This document shows, piece after piece, positions 25,556 to 34,275 of a DNA stretch of 48,295 nt (position 1 is the first letter of the stretch; the number at the start of each line of letters is the position of its first letter). The notes beneath the pieces were generated by a model that did no database searches, had not been told where the DNA came from, and saw only the letters and a program-made list of their open reading frames with translations. The stretch spans positions 1-48,295 of the forward strand of contig PLYO01000048.1 in the NCBI GenBank assembly GCA_003151825.1. The letters run 5' to 3'. This DNA comes from Ignavibacteriota bacterium. GTDB lineage: Bacteria; Bacteroidota; Ignavibacteria; Palsa-1295. The position numbers were made by a program, and so were the translations under genes.

Positions 25556-26149
25556 ATGCAAATTCAAAATCCACTTATTACCAACGGTCATGAAAAAAAT
25601 CGCATCTCTCTCTTTGTCGATGGCGAGAATGCATATTATGCACAGCGTTCGCTCGGGTGGTTTTTCGATCCTCGCAAGCTGCTCGATTTTTTTACACAAG
25701 GCTCTGCCATTGGCGACGCGTTTTGGTATGCCTCGCAAAAAATGCCGCCCGATCCGCGCGAAACGAGTTTTTATGGTTATCTGAATCACTCGGGTTACAC
25801 GGTTCGCGTAAAGACGATCAAAGCGTTCCGCGATGAGACCTCCGGCGAGCTTACGCGCAAGGCCAATCTCGATCTTGAACTCGCGATCGACCTCTTCACC
25901 ACCATCGCCCAATACGATACCGCCGTGCTCGTAACGGGCGACGGCGATTTCGAACGAGCGGTGGAACTCTTGCGCAGCTATGGAAAGCGTGTCATCGTTG
26001 CCTCGACGCAGGACACCGTTGCGCGGGAACTCCGCAATGCGGTTGGGAAGCATTTTTTCGATCTCGCCACTATCCGCTCGCACATCGAGCGATTCACCTC
26101 CCAGCCGGTTGAAACCGCCATTATCGATGAAGCATTGCTGGTAGGATAA
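25556..26149 (+). CDS. NYN domain (LabA/DUF88-type) predicted RNase
   Basis: 197 residues of the PIN-like NYN fold. Acidic active-site residues: D22 in LFVDGENAYYA, the Asp/Asp pair in KANLDLELAIDL (about 103-114), and the VLVTGDGDFE strand (about 124-133). C-terminal IVASTQDTVARELRNAVGKHFFDL completes the Rossmann-like core. The family members tested are metal-dependent ribonucleases; no target can be given. Gaps on both sides (119 nt and 266 nt) suggest a single-gene transcript, ending at the hairpin 26189-26219. Confidence 0.86.
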   Translation: MQIQNPLITNGHEKNRISLFVDGENAYYAQRSLGWFFDPRKLLDFFTQGSAIGDAFWYASQKMPPDPRETSFYGYLNHSGYTVRVKTIKAFRDETSGELTRKANLDLELAIDLFTTIAQYDTAVLVTGDGDFERAVELLRSYGKRVIVASTQDTVARELRNAVGKHFFDLATIRSHIERFTSQPVETAIIDEALLVG

Positions 26150-26188
26150 TCAAGCCTGATGCAAATAAAATACGATTGTAATAAAAAA

Positions 26189-26223
26189 TGGCGCCCTGCT
26201 TATTGTAAGCTGGGCGCCACTTT
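26189..26223. terminator. Terminator-like hairpin after the NYN gene
   Basis: TGGCGCCC (26189-26196) / GGGCGCCA (26212-26219), 8-bp perfect stem with GCT/AGC extending it inward, A-run on the left and CTTT on the right. It lies between convergent genes and can serve both. The rest of 26220-26415 shows nothing recognisable. Confidence 0.6.
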
Positions 26224-26415
26224 GTATGGGTCTCTCACCAAAAGGACCTCAACCACGAATCTTGGATGAGCACATTCACGCTGTGGCTTATCACAAGGAC
26301 GGAACATCAGCATTGACATCCCGACGGACCTGGGACCAACCCAGGCAGACCTCGTAGTAAAAAAATTATTCTATTCAATACAAATTAGCGATGAGAAAGA
26401 GTTCATCAAATTAGT

Positions 26416-27555
26416 CTACAAATTCCCCCTCAGTTCCTGCTCTCGCTCGATGGATTCGAAGAGCGCTTTGAAATTACCTTTGCCAAACGAGCGCGCGCCT
26501 CGGCGCTGAATGATTTCGAAGAAAAGGGTAGGGCGGTCCTCGGCGGGCTTGGAGAAGATTTGGAGCATGTAGCCATCGTCATCGCGATCGACAAGAATTC
26601 CCAGCCGTTCCAACTCCTCGATAGGCTCATTGATTTTGCCAACGCGGTCTTGTAATTCACTATAATAGGAACTCGGAACTCGAAGAAATTCAACACCTTG
26701 CGCGGCAAGCTTCGTGACGGATTCGATGATATTTCCAGTTGCCATCGCGATATGCTGAACGCCCGGGCCGTTATACCACTCGATATATTCTTCGATCTGC
26801 GATTTCTTTTTTCCGGTTGCAGGCTCGTTGATTGGAAATTTTATTTTTTCCGAGCCGGATGCCACAACCTTTGACATCAGCGCAGAGTATTCGGTTGAAA
26901 TATCCTTGTCGTCGAAGGAGACGAAAAGATGGAACCCCATCACTTCTTCGTACCATCGTACCCACTCGTTCATCTGATTCCATCCCACATTACCGACGAC
27001 ATGATCGATAGCCGCCAAGCCAACCGGACGAGCAACGGCGTCTTCTTTAGTGACACTTTTAAATCCTGGCGCAAATCCACGGTAGTTCTTCCGCTCGATA
27101 AAGCTATGGAGTGTGTCGCCATACGTTCGGATTGCGGCGGTACGGTAAATTCCATTTTCATCGGATATTTCGCGCGGCTCGCGCACGCCCGTGGCGCCGC
27201 GTTTGGTGGTCTCCGCGTAGGCGCGCTCTACGTCATCGACTTCGAGCGAAATGTCGAGTACGCCATCGCCATGCTGACGAAGATGATCTTGCGCGGGATG
27301 ATCTGGAATGAGCGGGGTGGTCAACACAAAACGAATTTTGCCTTGTTCGAGCAAGTAGCTGGCGCGATCGCGGACGCCGGTTTCGAGTCCGGCATAGGCC
27401 GTAATCTTAAATCCCATCGCCGAACGATAATAATACGCCGATTGCTTGGCGTTGCCGACGATAAACTCGAGATGATCGATCGCGCGAATGGGAAAAAAGT
27501 CTTTCTCAGGGGGCTTTGCCGATTTTTCGGGGGCCGTTAGAATGTCCTGTGCCAT
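26416..27555 (-). CDS. hpd: 4-hydroxyphenylpyruvate dioxygenase
   Basis: 379 residues. Converts 4-hydroxyphenylpyruvate plus O2 to homogentisate in tyrosine breakdown; the family also includes hydroxymandelate synthase. Two VOC-fold halves; the iron ligands are visible as H185 (AIDHVVGNV), H268 (GVQHIAMAT) and E347 (TLFFEIIQRRG). C-terminal GKGNFKALFESIE is typical of HPPD. ATG 27555 is preferred to a 21-residue longer frame from 27618 because that extension would reach into the divergent gene start at 27588. Only 32 bp separate the two divergent start codons, so any promoter must overlap coding sequence. Homogentisate dioxygenase is not in the window. Confidence 0.95.
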   Translation of the reverse strand: MAQDILTAPEKSAKPPEKDFFPIRAIDHLEFIVGNAKQSAYYYRSAMGFKITAYAGLETGVRDRASYLLEQGKIRFVLTTPLIPDHPAQDHLRQHGDGVLDISLEVDDVERAYAETTKRGATGVREPREISDENGIYRTAAIRTYGDTLHSFIERKNYRGFAPGFKSVTKEDAVARPVGLAAIDHVVGNVGWNQMNEWVRWYEEVMGFHLFVSFDDKDISTEYSALMSKVVASGSEKIKFPINEPATGKKKSQIEEYIEWYNGPGVQHIAMATGNIIESVTKLAAQGVEFLRVPSSYYSELQDRVGKINEPIEELERLGILVDRDDDGYMLQIFSKPAEDRPTLFFEIIQRRGARSFGKGNFKALFESIEREQELRGNL

Positions 27556-27587
27556 AAGTGTTGTTCTACTTGTTTGTACGGTGAACA

Positions 27588-29174
27588 ATGGCGCGCGTGA
27601 TTCCATTTCAGAGAGCATTTTTTATCGCTATCGTGTATTTCCTCTTCACCGGAGGATCGCTGTACGCGCAAAGCCTTTCGCTTCCCGCGACACCGGCGCT
27701 CGCCCGCGATCAAAGCCCCGAAGCCGAACTCGAACGCGATCTGGCCGGCATTTTTAACGATCCGCGTTTCTCGAATGCGACCTGGGGCGTGGCTGTGCAG
27801 TCGCTTGCAACGGGAGAATATCTTTTCCGCATGAACGATGCGAAGAGCCTATTGCCGGCTTCGAATTTCAAACTCTTCACTGCCGCCGAAGCGCTTTCGC
27901 TGCTCGGAACCGATTTTAGATATACGACCGATCTCCTCACCACTGGACGGATTCTTTCCGATGGCACGCTGCGGGGCGATCTCATCATTCGTGGATCGGG
28001 GGATCCAACTTTTGGTTCCGCGCTCTTCTCACCTGATTCAATGGGGCCTTCCATTCTCGATCAGTGGGCCGATTCGCTGAAGCGGCACGGTGTGCGACGC
28101 ATCGAGGGAACGGTTGTTGGAGATGATTCGTACTTCACGCCCGACTATTATCCCGTGGGATGGACCGTCGAGGACTTGCCATATTATTTTGCCATGCCGA
28201 CCTCGGCGCTTATTTATAATGAGGATCAGGTTTCCGTCACCGTTACTCCCGGCGTGGGCACAGGGTCTGCAATCGAATACGAAATTAATCCCAATACCGA
28301 TTACGTCTCCATCGATAATTTGGGAGCAACCAAAGCCGATTCTATTAGGAAGAAGCGCCGCCACCAACCGGATTCTGTTATTGCCACAGGTACTTCCACC
28401 ATCGACATTACGCGAGAAATGGATGGGAATGAAATCACGATAAAAGGAGAGATTCCGCATCATGGCACGGCAATCACACAGCAGCTTTCTATTCAAGACC
28501 CAACCCTTTTTGCGGCGGCCCTCCTCACCGAGACCCTCGGAGAACATGGCATTGAAGTTTCAGGCGAGGCACGGACCTCGCGTGAATCTACAAAGCCTTA
28601 TCCATTTCTGAAAGCGCGCGTGCTTGCCAGTTACACCAGTCCACCGCTTTCGGAAATCGTTCGCGCGATGGATAAGGAATCGGATAATCTATTTGCCGAA
28701 GAATTGTTCCGAACGGTTGCAAAAGAGATTGGCGGAAAAGGGGATTGGATAACCGGTGCTGTGATGATGAAACGATATCTTGCATCCATTGAAATAGATA
28801 CTTCGCGCATTGCCATTGCAGATGGTTCCGGGCTTTCTCGCATGGATCTTGTCAGCGCGGATGATATTGTGAAGCTTCTGCGCGCAATGCACGACAAGCC
28901 GAAGTTATTCGACACATTTTTCGCATCGCTTCCGATCATGGGTGTGGATGGAACGGTGGCCTCGCGTCTGAAGGGGACAGCGGCAGATGGAAATGTTCAC
29001 GCCAAGACAGGATTTCTAACGGGCGACCGCTCCATTTCCGGCTACCTTACGACCCGAGACGGAGAGCTGCTCGCATTTTCGATTATTGGAAATAATTTCA
29101 CCGTTCCCGTGCGAGAGGCGAATAATATTCAGGACCTCGCGCTGCTCCGGCTTGTCAATTTTTCTCGAAAATAG
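27588..29174 (+). CDS. dacB: D-alanyl-D-alanine carboxypeptidase/endopeptidase, PBP4 type
   Basis: 528-residue periplasmic serine peptidase of family S13 acting on peptidoglycan. Signal peptide MARVIPFQRAFFIAIVYFLF...YAQ. Active site SxxK is S92-N-F-K95 (LLPASNFKLFT), the second motif is in ADGSGLSRMD, and the third is HAKTGFLTG (KTG). The large insert of S13 enzymes (about residues 110-290) is present. Length is as expected. It shares a 32-bp intergenic region with hpd, and is followed after 83 nt by an M16 peptidase gene. Confidence 0.92.
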   Translation: MARVIPFQRAFFIAIVYFLFTGGSLYAQSLSLPATPALARDQSPEAELERDLAGIFNDPRFSNATWGVAVQSLATGEYLFRMNDAKSLLPASNFKLFTAAEALSLLGTDFRYTTDLLTTGRILSDGTLRGDLIIRGSGDPTFGSALFSPDSMGPSILDQWADSLKRHGVRRIEGTVVGDDSYFTPDYYPVGWTVEDLPYYFAMPTSALIYNEDQVSVTVTPGVGTGSAIEYEINPNTDYVSIDNLGATKADSIRKKRRHQPDSVIATGTSTIDITREMDGNEITIKGEIPHHGTAITQQLSIQDPTLFAAALLTETLGEHGIEVSGEARTSRESTKPYPFLKARVLASYTSPPLSEIVRAMDKESDNLFAEELFRTVAKEIGGKGDWITGAVMMKRYLASIEIDTSRIAIADGSGLSRMDLVSADDIVKLLRAMHDKPKLFDTFFASLPIMGVDGTVASRLKGTAADGNVHAKTGFLTGDRSISGYLTTRDGELLAFSIIGNNFTVPVREANNIQDLALLRLVNFSRK

Positions 29175-29257
29175 ACCGTGATGAATGAGATTATTGGGAT
29201 GTATGGGATTTTCCCCATGTTACATAAGCTCAACCTCATCGTAACGGACACTTAACT

Positions 29258-30646
29258 ATGAATCGAATACTCCGCGCTATCCTGCCACTTGTGCTATTGC
29301 TCGTATTATTTGCGCCCATTTCGGGCTTCGCGCAGCTTCCGCCGTGGACGCGCTTTACGCTCGATAACGGGCTGGATGTCTTGGTCGTCGAGAACCATTT
29401 GACGCCGATCGTTACCATCGAGATCGCCGTGAAAAACGGCTCCTTTACCGAGCCGCCGGAGTATAATGGCCTCTCGCATCTTTACGAGCACATGTTCTTC
29501 ACCTCGAACGCGCGCGATACGACCGAAGACGATTTCCTGGACCGTGTCGATAATCTTGGCATTGTCTATAATGGACGTACCGAAGAAGAGGTGGTCGAAT
29601 ACTATTTCACACTGCCGAAAGAGAATCTCGATTCCGGTCTTGACTTCATGGCTTGGGCCATTACTTCGCCGCTCTTCAAACCGGACGAACTGCATAAACA
29701 AAAGGAGGTTGTGCTCGGAGAATTCGACCGAAACGAGGCCAGTCCGTTTTTTAAGTTTAACCGTAAAGAGGATAGCGCGCTGTGGGGTGGATGGGAGTCG
29801 CGCAAAGAGCCGCTCGGCGAGCGGCCTGCAATTCTTTCCGCGACACACGAAAAAATGCTTTTCATCAAAGGTAAATATTACCTTCCGAACAATTCCATCC
29901 TGATTATCACAGGCGATGTTAAGGCAGAGGACGTCAAAAAGCTCGCACCGAAGTATTTTCTTCGATGGCAGCGAGGAGATGATCCGTTTGCAACCAATCC
30001 TCCGCAGCGCGTACCGCCGCTCGACCATCCCCTTTTTGTGCAAGACACGATTGACGATCCCCACGCCTACGCGAAAGTCTATTGGCATGGCCCATCGATC
30101 GGATTAGACGATAAAGGAACGTATGTCGCCGATGTCTTTAGCAGCATTATCTCTCAGCCGGAGCATGAGTTTAGTAAATCCTTAGAAGAAAGCGGCCTTG
30201 CGCAGAGCATATCGTTCTGGTATTACACGCAGCGTTATGTCGGCCCGATCAGAACCGATATCACGACCACGCCGGAAAATCTCGATCGGACGATGAAAGT
30301 ATTTTGGCAGCAAGTTGCAAAATTCGCCGATACCAATTACTTCAGCGACGAGGAACTTGCAACGGCGAAGAATGTGCTTCGCTCTCAGACGCTGTACAGA
30401 AGCGAAAAGCTGAGCGATTTTACGCACGATCTTGCCTTTTGGTGGGCCTCCGCCGGTCTGGACTACTACGGAACCTATCTCGATGACTTGAGCAAAGTCA
30501 CGAAGCAGGACGTTGCAAATTACGTGCGCCGCTACATTCAGAACAAGCCTTACGTGCTCGGCATGGCAATGAGCAAATCCGCTTTTATGGCAAACCCTCC
30601 GATTCCGGAGATGCTTGGAAATCCGAGTTTACAATCGCGGCCTTAA
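29258..30646 (+). CDS. M16 (insulinase/pitrilysin) family zinc peptidase, secreted
   Basis: 462 residues with signal peptide (MNRILRAILPLVLLLVLFAP...AQ). Inverted zinc motif HxxEH at H74-LYE-H78 (GLSHLYEHMFF), with a likely third ligand Glu in a downstream acidic helix (KQKEVVLGEFDRNEAS). A C-terminal M16_C domain runs from about residue 200 (LPNNSILIITGDVK). Only one catalytic half is present; such half-size proteins often pair with a second, inactive M16 subunit, which is not adjacent. Periplasmic or surface location. Confidence 0.9.
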   Translation: MNRILRAILPLVLLLVLFAPISGFAQLPPWTRFTLDNGLDVLVVENHLTPIVTIEIAVKNGSFTEPPEYNGLSHLYEHMFFTSNARDTTEDDFLDRVDNLGIVYNGRTEEEVVEYYFTLPKENLDSGLDFMAWAITSPLFKPDELHKQKEVVLGEFDRNEASPFFKFNRKEDSALWGGWESRKEPLGERPAILSATHEKMLFIKGKYYLPNNSILIITGDVKAEDVKKLAPKYFLRWQRGDDPFATNPPQRVPPLDHPLFVQDTIDDPHAYAKVYWHGPSIGLDDKGTYVADVFSSIISQPEHEFSKSLEESGLAQSISFWYYTQRYVGPIRTDITTTPENLDRTMKVFWQQVAKFADTNYFSDEELATAKNVLRSQTLYRSEKLSDFTHDLAFWWASAGLDYYGTYLDDLSKVTKQDVANYVRRYIQNKPYVLGMAMSKSAFMANPPIPEMLGNPSLQSRP

Positions 30647-30661
30647 GAAGCAATACTACCA

Positions 30662-31132
30662 TTGTTCTCGCATGAATATTGGATGCGGCAGGCGCTCGTC
30701 GAAGCCGAAAAAGCCTTTGGATTAGACGAAGTTCCCATTGGCTGCGTGATCGTCCGCGACGAGCGAATCATCGCCAAAGGGCACAATCTCACCGAGCAGC
30801 TAAAGGACGCCACGGCCCACGCTGAGATGATGGCGATCACTGCCGCAAGCGCAGCGCTCGAATCCCGTTATCTCACCGACACAACACTCTACGTTACCAT
30901 CGAGCCGTGCCCGATGTGCGCGGGCGCCATTGTCCTGGCCCGCATTCCGCAACTCGTCTTTGGAGCATACGATCCAAAGGCCGGCGCATGTGGAACGCTC
31001 TATAACATACCCGAAGATGCTCGGCTCAATCACCGGGTGCAAATCATTCCCGGCGTGCTCGACGCCGAATGTGCGTCGCTCGTGAGTGAATATTTTCGAA
31101 AAAGAAGAATTAAAACGGTCGCTGCATCCTAA
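30662..31132 (+). CDS. tadA: tRNA-specific adenosine deaminase
   Basis: 156 residues. Converts A34 to inosine in tRNA-Arg(ACG). Zinc site H53-A-E55 (ATAHAEMMAIT) and P82-C83-x2-C86 (TIEPCPMCAGAIV). N-terminal FSHEYWMRQAL matches the E. coli protein, so the TTG at 30662, the only plausible codon after an in-frame stop at 30644-30646, is chosen as start. Its 3' end overlaps the end of the convergent barrel gene by 23 bp. It lies 15 nt after the M16 gene and may be read with it. Confidence 0.93.
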   Translation: MFSHEYWMRQALVEAEKAFGLDEVPIGCVIVRDERIIAKGHNLTEQLKDATAHAEMMAITAASAALESRYLTDTTLYVTIEPCPMCAGAIVLARIPQLVFGAYDPKAGACGTLYNIPEDARLNHRVQIIPGVLDAECASLVSEYFRKRRIKTVAAS

Positions 31133-32516
31133 AGATTACCCGCGGATCGGCCTTGATGTCCGTGCGCCAGGTAGCGCCCACCTGAATGCCATTTGTCCAG
31201 CCGAGACCGATACCAACATTATAGAGAATGGATGAAACGCCGCTAAACCCGAAGCCCTGAAGGATCGACTCGCCATCGGCGGCCATACCTATTTTCGCAA
31301 AATCATTGTAAATCACAAGATTGAAATCGGGCGAGTGAAAAAACGAAGATAGGATATTGAGATTAAGTCGAAGTTCCGTGTTAAGCAGCAGCATCCGGTT
31401 CCCAACAATGCTTTTGTTGTAAAATGCGGGCAGGGAGCCTGAGCCGCCAAGAAATTCCATTTTCTGGGCAATCATATCGCTGGTTGTGGCTTCGAAACGA
31501 AAGCGTGTATCGAAATTCAGGCCAGGAAAAAGGGGATGGAATTCGCGGGCATCGAGCAGATACCTATTAAAACCGAAATCGGAGCCGGGCATGTGGCCGA
31601 GTTCCACCTGAACGAGATTGCTGCGGCCTTTCAGCTGCTCGATTTCCACGCTATCGCCAAAGATATTCGTTACGGTGACGACCCGTGTATGCACATGCTC
31701 ATATTGCCCGGTGATGGCCAGCGAGTGTATTTCGCCTTCCGTGATCGGAAGGTTCGGCCGCAGCGCTTTATTCCCCCCAAACCGGCCATAAAAAACATTT
31801 TGCGAAAGCGAGTCGTAATGGTCGCTGCGCCAATCGAAGCGCAGTTCCGAATTCCGGATCGGACGGAACGCAAGATATGCGTCCCATCCCGCGAGCTTGT
31901 AGTAATCGCGAAAATCCTCGCGTGCAAAAAAAGCATCGAGCGCATTTTCAAGACGTCCCTCGCGCCAGGCGTCATCGGTCGAGGTGATATTGTGGAACGC
32001 TCCGCCAATTGCGATTGTGGGAGGCGAATAAAAATGGCGCGTGAGTGTAGTATCCTGCTCGGCTCGCTTTACATTGCCGAGCGGTAGCCGAAACTCGCCG
32101 CTAAGCCGGTATTCCCACCGCTTCGATGCGAAGCCATATCCAAAACCGCCATCCACGCCAAGTTCATCATGCTGACCGAGATCAACTTGTCCCGGAGTTC
32201 CTAAACCGAGAAAATATCCCGTGACGCGATTGAAATCCATCATCGAAAAATTTTCGAGATAGGGGGTTTGCCGTCCGCCGGAAATTTCCGGGATGCTAAA
32301 GACATGCGGCTTGCGATGTTTCGTGACGAGACCGTGATTCAGATCGAATTCGAGCGTATCGTTGAAAGCCGCGCTGTCGGTTTTCGGCGTATCGACCGTA
32401 GGCGCGGGGAACGCGCTCGCTCTGGGCGATAATCGAGTTAAGAGCGTATCGTCAGGACGCGCGAAAATAATGGTGGAATGAAAGACAAGCAGTAGCGCGC
32501 TAATGGTTGAAATCAT
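31110..32516 (-). CDS. Predicted outer-membrane beta-barrel protein
   Basis: 468 residues from ATG 32516, with signal peptide (MISTISALLLVFHSTIIFA). The body has many amphipathic strands ended by short turns (for example YRLSGEFRLPLG, LRFDWRSDHYDS, VGIGLGWTNGIQVGATWRTD) and a terminal Phe (VIFRMQRPF), as for BAM-inserted barrels. It resembles the C-terminal barrel of surface-antigen/patatin or DUF5686-type proteins, without their N-terminal domains. It is the last gene of the polysaccharide/polyketide set (51 nt after the methyltransferase gene), so it may be the export pore for the product. That is inference. Confidence 0.75.
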   Translation of the reverse strand: MISTISALLLVFHSTIIFARPDDTLLTRLSPRASAFPAPTVDTPKTDSAAFNDTLEFDLNHGLVTKHRKPHVFSIPEISGGRQTPYLENFSMMDFNRVTGYFLGLGTPGQVDLGQHDELGVDGGFGYGFASKRWEYRLSGEFRLPLGNVKRAEQDTTLTRHFYSPPTIAIGGAFHNITSTDDAWREGRLENALDAFFAREDFRDYYKLAGWDAYLAFRPIRNSELRFDWRSDHYDSLSQNVFYGRFGGNKALRPNLPITEGEIHSLAITGQYEHVHTRVVTVTNIFGDSVEIEQLKGRSNLVQVELGHMPGSDFGFNRYLLDAREFHPLFPGLNFDTRFRFEATTSDMIAQKMEFLGGSGSLPAFYNKSIVGNRMLLLNTELRLNLNILSSFFHSPDFNLVIYNDFAKIGMAADGESILQGFGFSGVSSILYNVGIGLGWTNGIQVGATWRTDIKADPRVIFRMQRPF

Positions 32517-32567
32517 AAAGAGCACCAAAAATTAAAGTTCTCGCCGGTTCAACGAGTGCCGGCAACG

Positions 32568-33125
32568 TTATGTTTCCATCGATACACTGCTTTCGTGCAT
32601 CGCTTGAGACCACGCGAGCGCCTTGCGCTCGCAGGGAATGCGAATAAACAAAAGCATCATTGCATTCAGGATTGAGAAGATAAAGCACGTCCAATATAAT
32701 CCGAAAATGAGCGGCAGAGAAAATAGTTCGAGCGCAACGGCGACGTAAATCGGATGCGCAAAAAAACGAAACGGCCCCTTCGTTACAAGCTGCTCACCAG
32801 GTATAACGACGATGCGCGCAGTCCAGCGCGTTCCCATCGTGTGCCGTGCCCAAAGTCTCAGCAATTGCGCAGCGGTAAGCAACAATAATGGAACTAAAAG
32901 GATTGGTGCAAGCGGAGCGCCGCGCGAAAGAAATTCAATCAAAAGACTTGCAAAAAAAGCCACATGCATTGCAACGATAGCCGGATAATGCGCCGCGCCG
33001 AACTCGCGCCCGTCGCGCTCGATCAATTTTCGGAAATTGCGTTTTGCGGAACGAAGTTCGGCTAATCGCTCCATCACGAAAAAAAGGAGAAGAATCCAGA
33101 AGAACAGAGTATGACTCATTCCCAT
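32568..33125 (-). CDS. Isoprenylcysteine carboxyl methyltransferase (ICMT)-like membrane methyltransferase
   Basis: 185 residues, four to five membrane helices, with the ICMT C-terminal signature GPFRFFAHPIYVAVALELFSL and a basic pocket near RIPCERKALAW for S-adenosylmethionine. Next to type III polyketide synthases this family O-methylates alkylpyrones or alkylresorcinols (BpsB in Bacillus, SrsB in Streptomyces), and that role is likely here. Two starts are possible: ATG 33125 or ATG 33119. The second gives a 4-nt ATGA overlap with the synthase stop, the first a 10-nt overlap. Either means translational coupling. Confidence 0.87.
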   Translation of the reverse strand: MGMSHTLFFWILLLFFVMERLAELRSAKRNFRKLIERDGREFGAAHYPAIVAMHVAFFASLLIEFLSRGAPLAPILLVPLLLLTAAQLLRLWARHTMGTRWTARIVVIPGEQLVTKGPFRFFAHPIYVAVALELFSLPLIFGLYWTCFIFSILNAMMLLFIRIPCERKALAWSQAMHESSVSMET

Positions 33126-34177
33126 TTTAGCAACACTAATTCCGAACTAAATCCCGGACCGAGCGCGGAGACAAGCCCGTAAGCTCCGGATTCTCCATGT
33201 GTTTCGCGGAGCAGACGATCTAAAATAAAGAAGACCGTGGCGCTCGACATGTTTCCATATCCGCGCAGCACGGCAAGTGAATGATCCAGCTCACCATGCG
33301 AGAGCGAAAGCGCTTCCGCGTAAGCATCCATCACCTTTGCGCCGCCGGGATGGGCGGCGTAGTGGCGAATGTCTTCGATTGCAATTCCGTGCGACGCGAG
33401 AAGCTCTTCGATGTTTTCCCTGACGAGGGACGTGACGATGGATGGAATGTTTTTTGAAAGCACAATTTTAAGTCCTTCGCTGCTAATGCGCCAGCCCATG
33501 ACATCGAGTGTGTTGGGATACGTCGTCGAAAGACTGCCTGCAATCGATGGTTGTGAAAGATCGCATTGTATGCGCGGCACTTCATCGCCGGCAACAAGGC
33601 ACGCTGCCGCGCCATCGCCAAAAAGCGCGGCGGCGATGATGTTGCTTTTCGAGCGATCATTCCGTTGAAACGCAAGGCTGCAAAGCTCGACGCTTACAAC
33701 AAGCGCACGGTGTTTTGGAAACGCGCGCACATATTCGCTCGCGCGCGCAATACCCGCCACGCCCGCCGCGCAGCCAAGTCCCCATATTGGAATACGTTTA
33801 ATGTGTTTATTCAGGGAAATGCGATTAAAGAGACGAGCGTCGATCGATGGGGTGGAAATTCCCGTTGTGGAAACAAAGAAAATCGCATCGAAATCTTCGG
33901 TGTCAATACCGCACTGTTCGGCCAATTTCGTGACCACTTCTTCCGCGAGCGTAATAGATGTTTCGATATAGCGGTCGTTTGTTTCCGTAAAATCGTGTGG
34001 TTGGAGAAACCACTCGATCTCCGTTGCAAAATGCCGACGGTCGATTAAGGCATTATCGAAGACAGGCAGCAAACGCTCCGCGTTACTTCCGAACAGCTGG
34101 GTCGCAACGCGCTTCGCGTCCTTTTGTTCGAGGATGTTCGGCGGTGTGGCAGTGGTGATTCCGGCTATATAAGGCAT
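33116..34177 (-). CDS. Type III polyketide synthase
   Basis: 353 residues with the thiolase fold and the full catalytic triad: C136 (WGLGCAAGVAG), H276 (YAAHPGGAKVM), N309 (YGNMSSATV). GFGSELVLL-like C-terminus. Homologues in bacteria (BpsA, SrsA, ArsB/C) condense fatty acyl-CoA with malonyl-CoA units into alkylpyrones or alkylresorcinols. The downstream ICMT-like gene fits that class rather than chalcone-like chemistry. It lies 98 nt after the flippase gene of the polysaccharide set on the same strand. Confidence 0.94.
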   Translation of the reverse strand: MPYIAGITTATPPNILEQKDAKRVATQLFGSNAERLLPVFDNALIDRRHFATEIEWFLQPHDFTETNDRYIETSITLAEEVVTKLAEQCGIDTEDFDAIFFVSTTGISTPSIDARLFNRISLNKHIKRIPIWGLGCAAGVAGIARASEYVRAFPKHRALVVSVELCSLAFQRNDRSKSNIIAAALFGDGAAACLVAGDEVPRIQCDLSQPSIAGSLSTTYPNTLDVMGWRISSEGLKIVLSKNIPSIVTSLVRENIEELLASHGIAIEDIRHYAAHPGGAKVMDAYAEALSLSHGELDHSLAVLRGYGNMSSATVFFILDRLLRETHGESGAYGLVSALGPGFSSELVLLKWE

Positions 34178-34275
34178 AAAGTCTTGGATGGTTTCGAGCG
34201 AGTTAGTATTAAAGACACGAAAAGAAGTCCAAATTCATTCCAACGGCCAACTTCTCCGGCGTGTGCGGCAAAATT

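Noticed and set aside
26929-27540. 203-codon open frame on the plus strand
   Set aside because: Lies antisense to hpd, which has all its iron ligands; the frame is a by-product of codon bias and shows no domain.
29306-30088. 260-codon open frame on the minus strand
   Set aside because: Antisense to the M16 peptidase gene; no recognisable motif.
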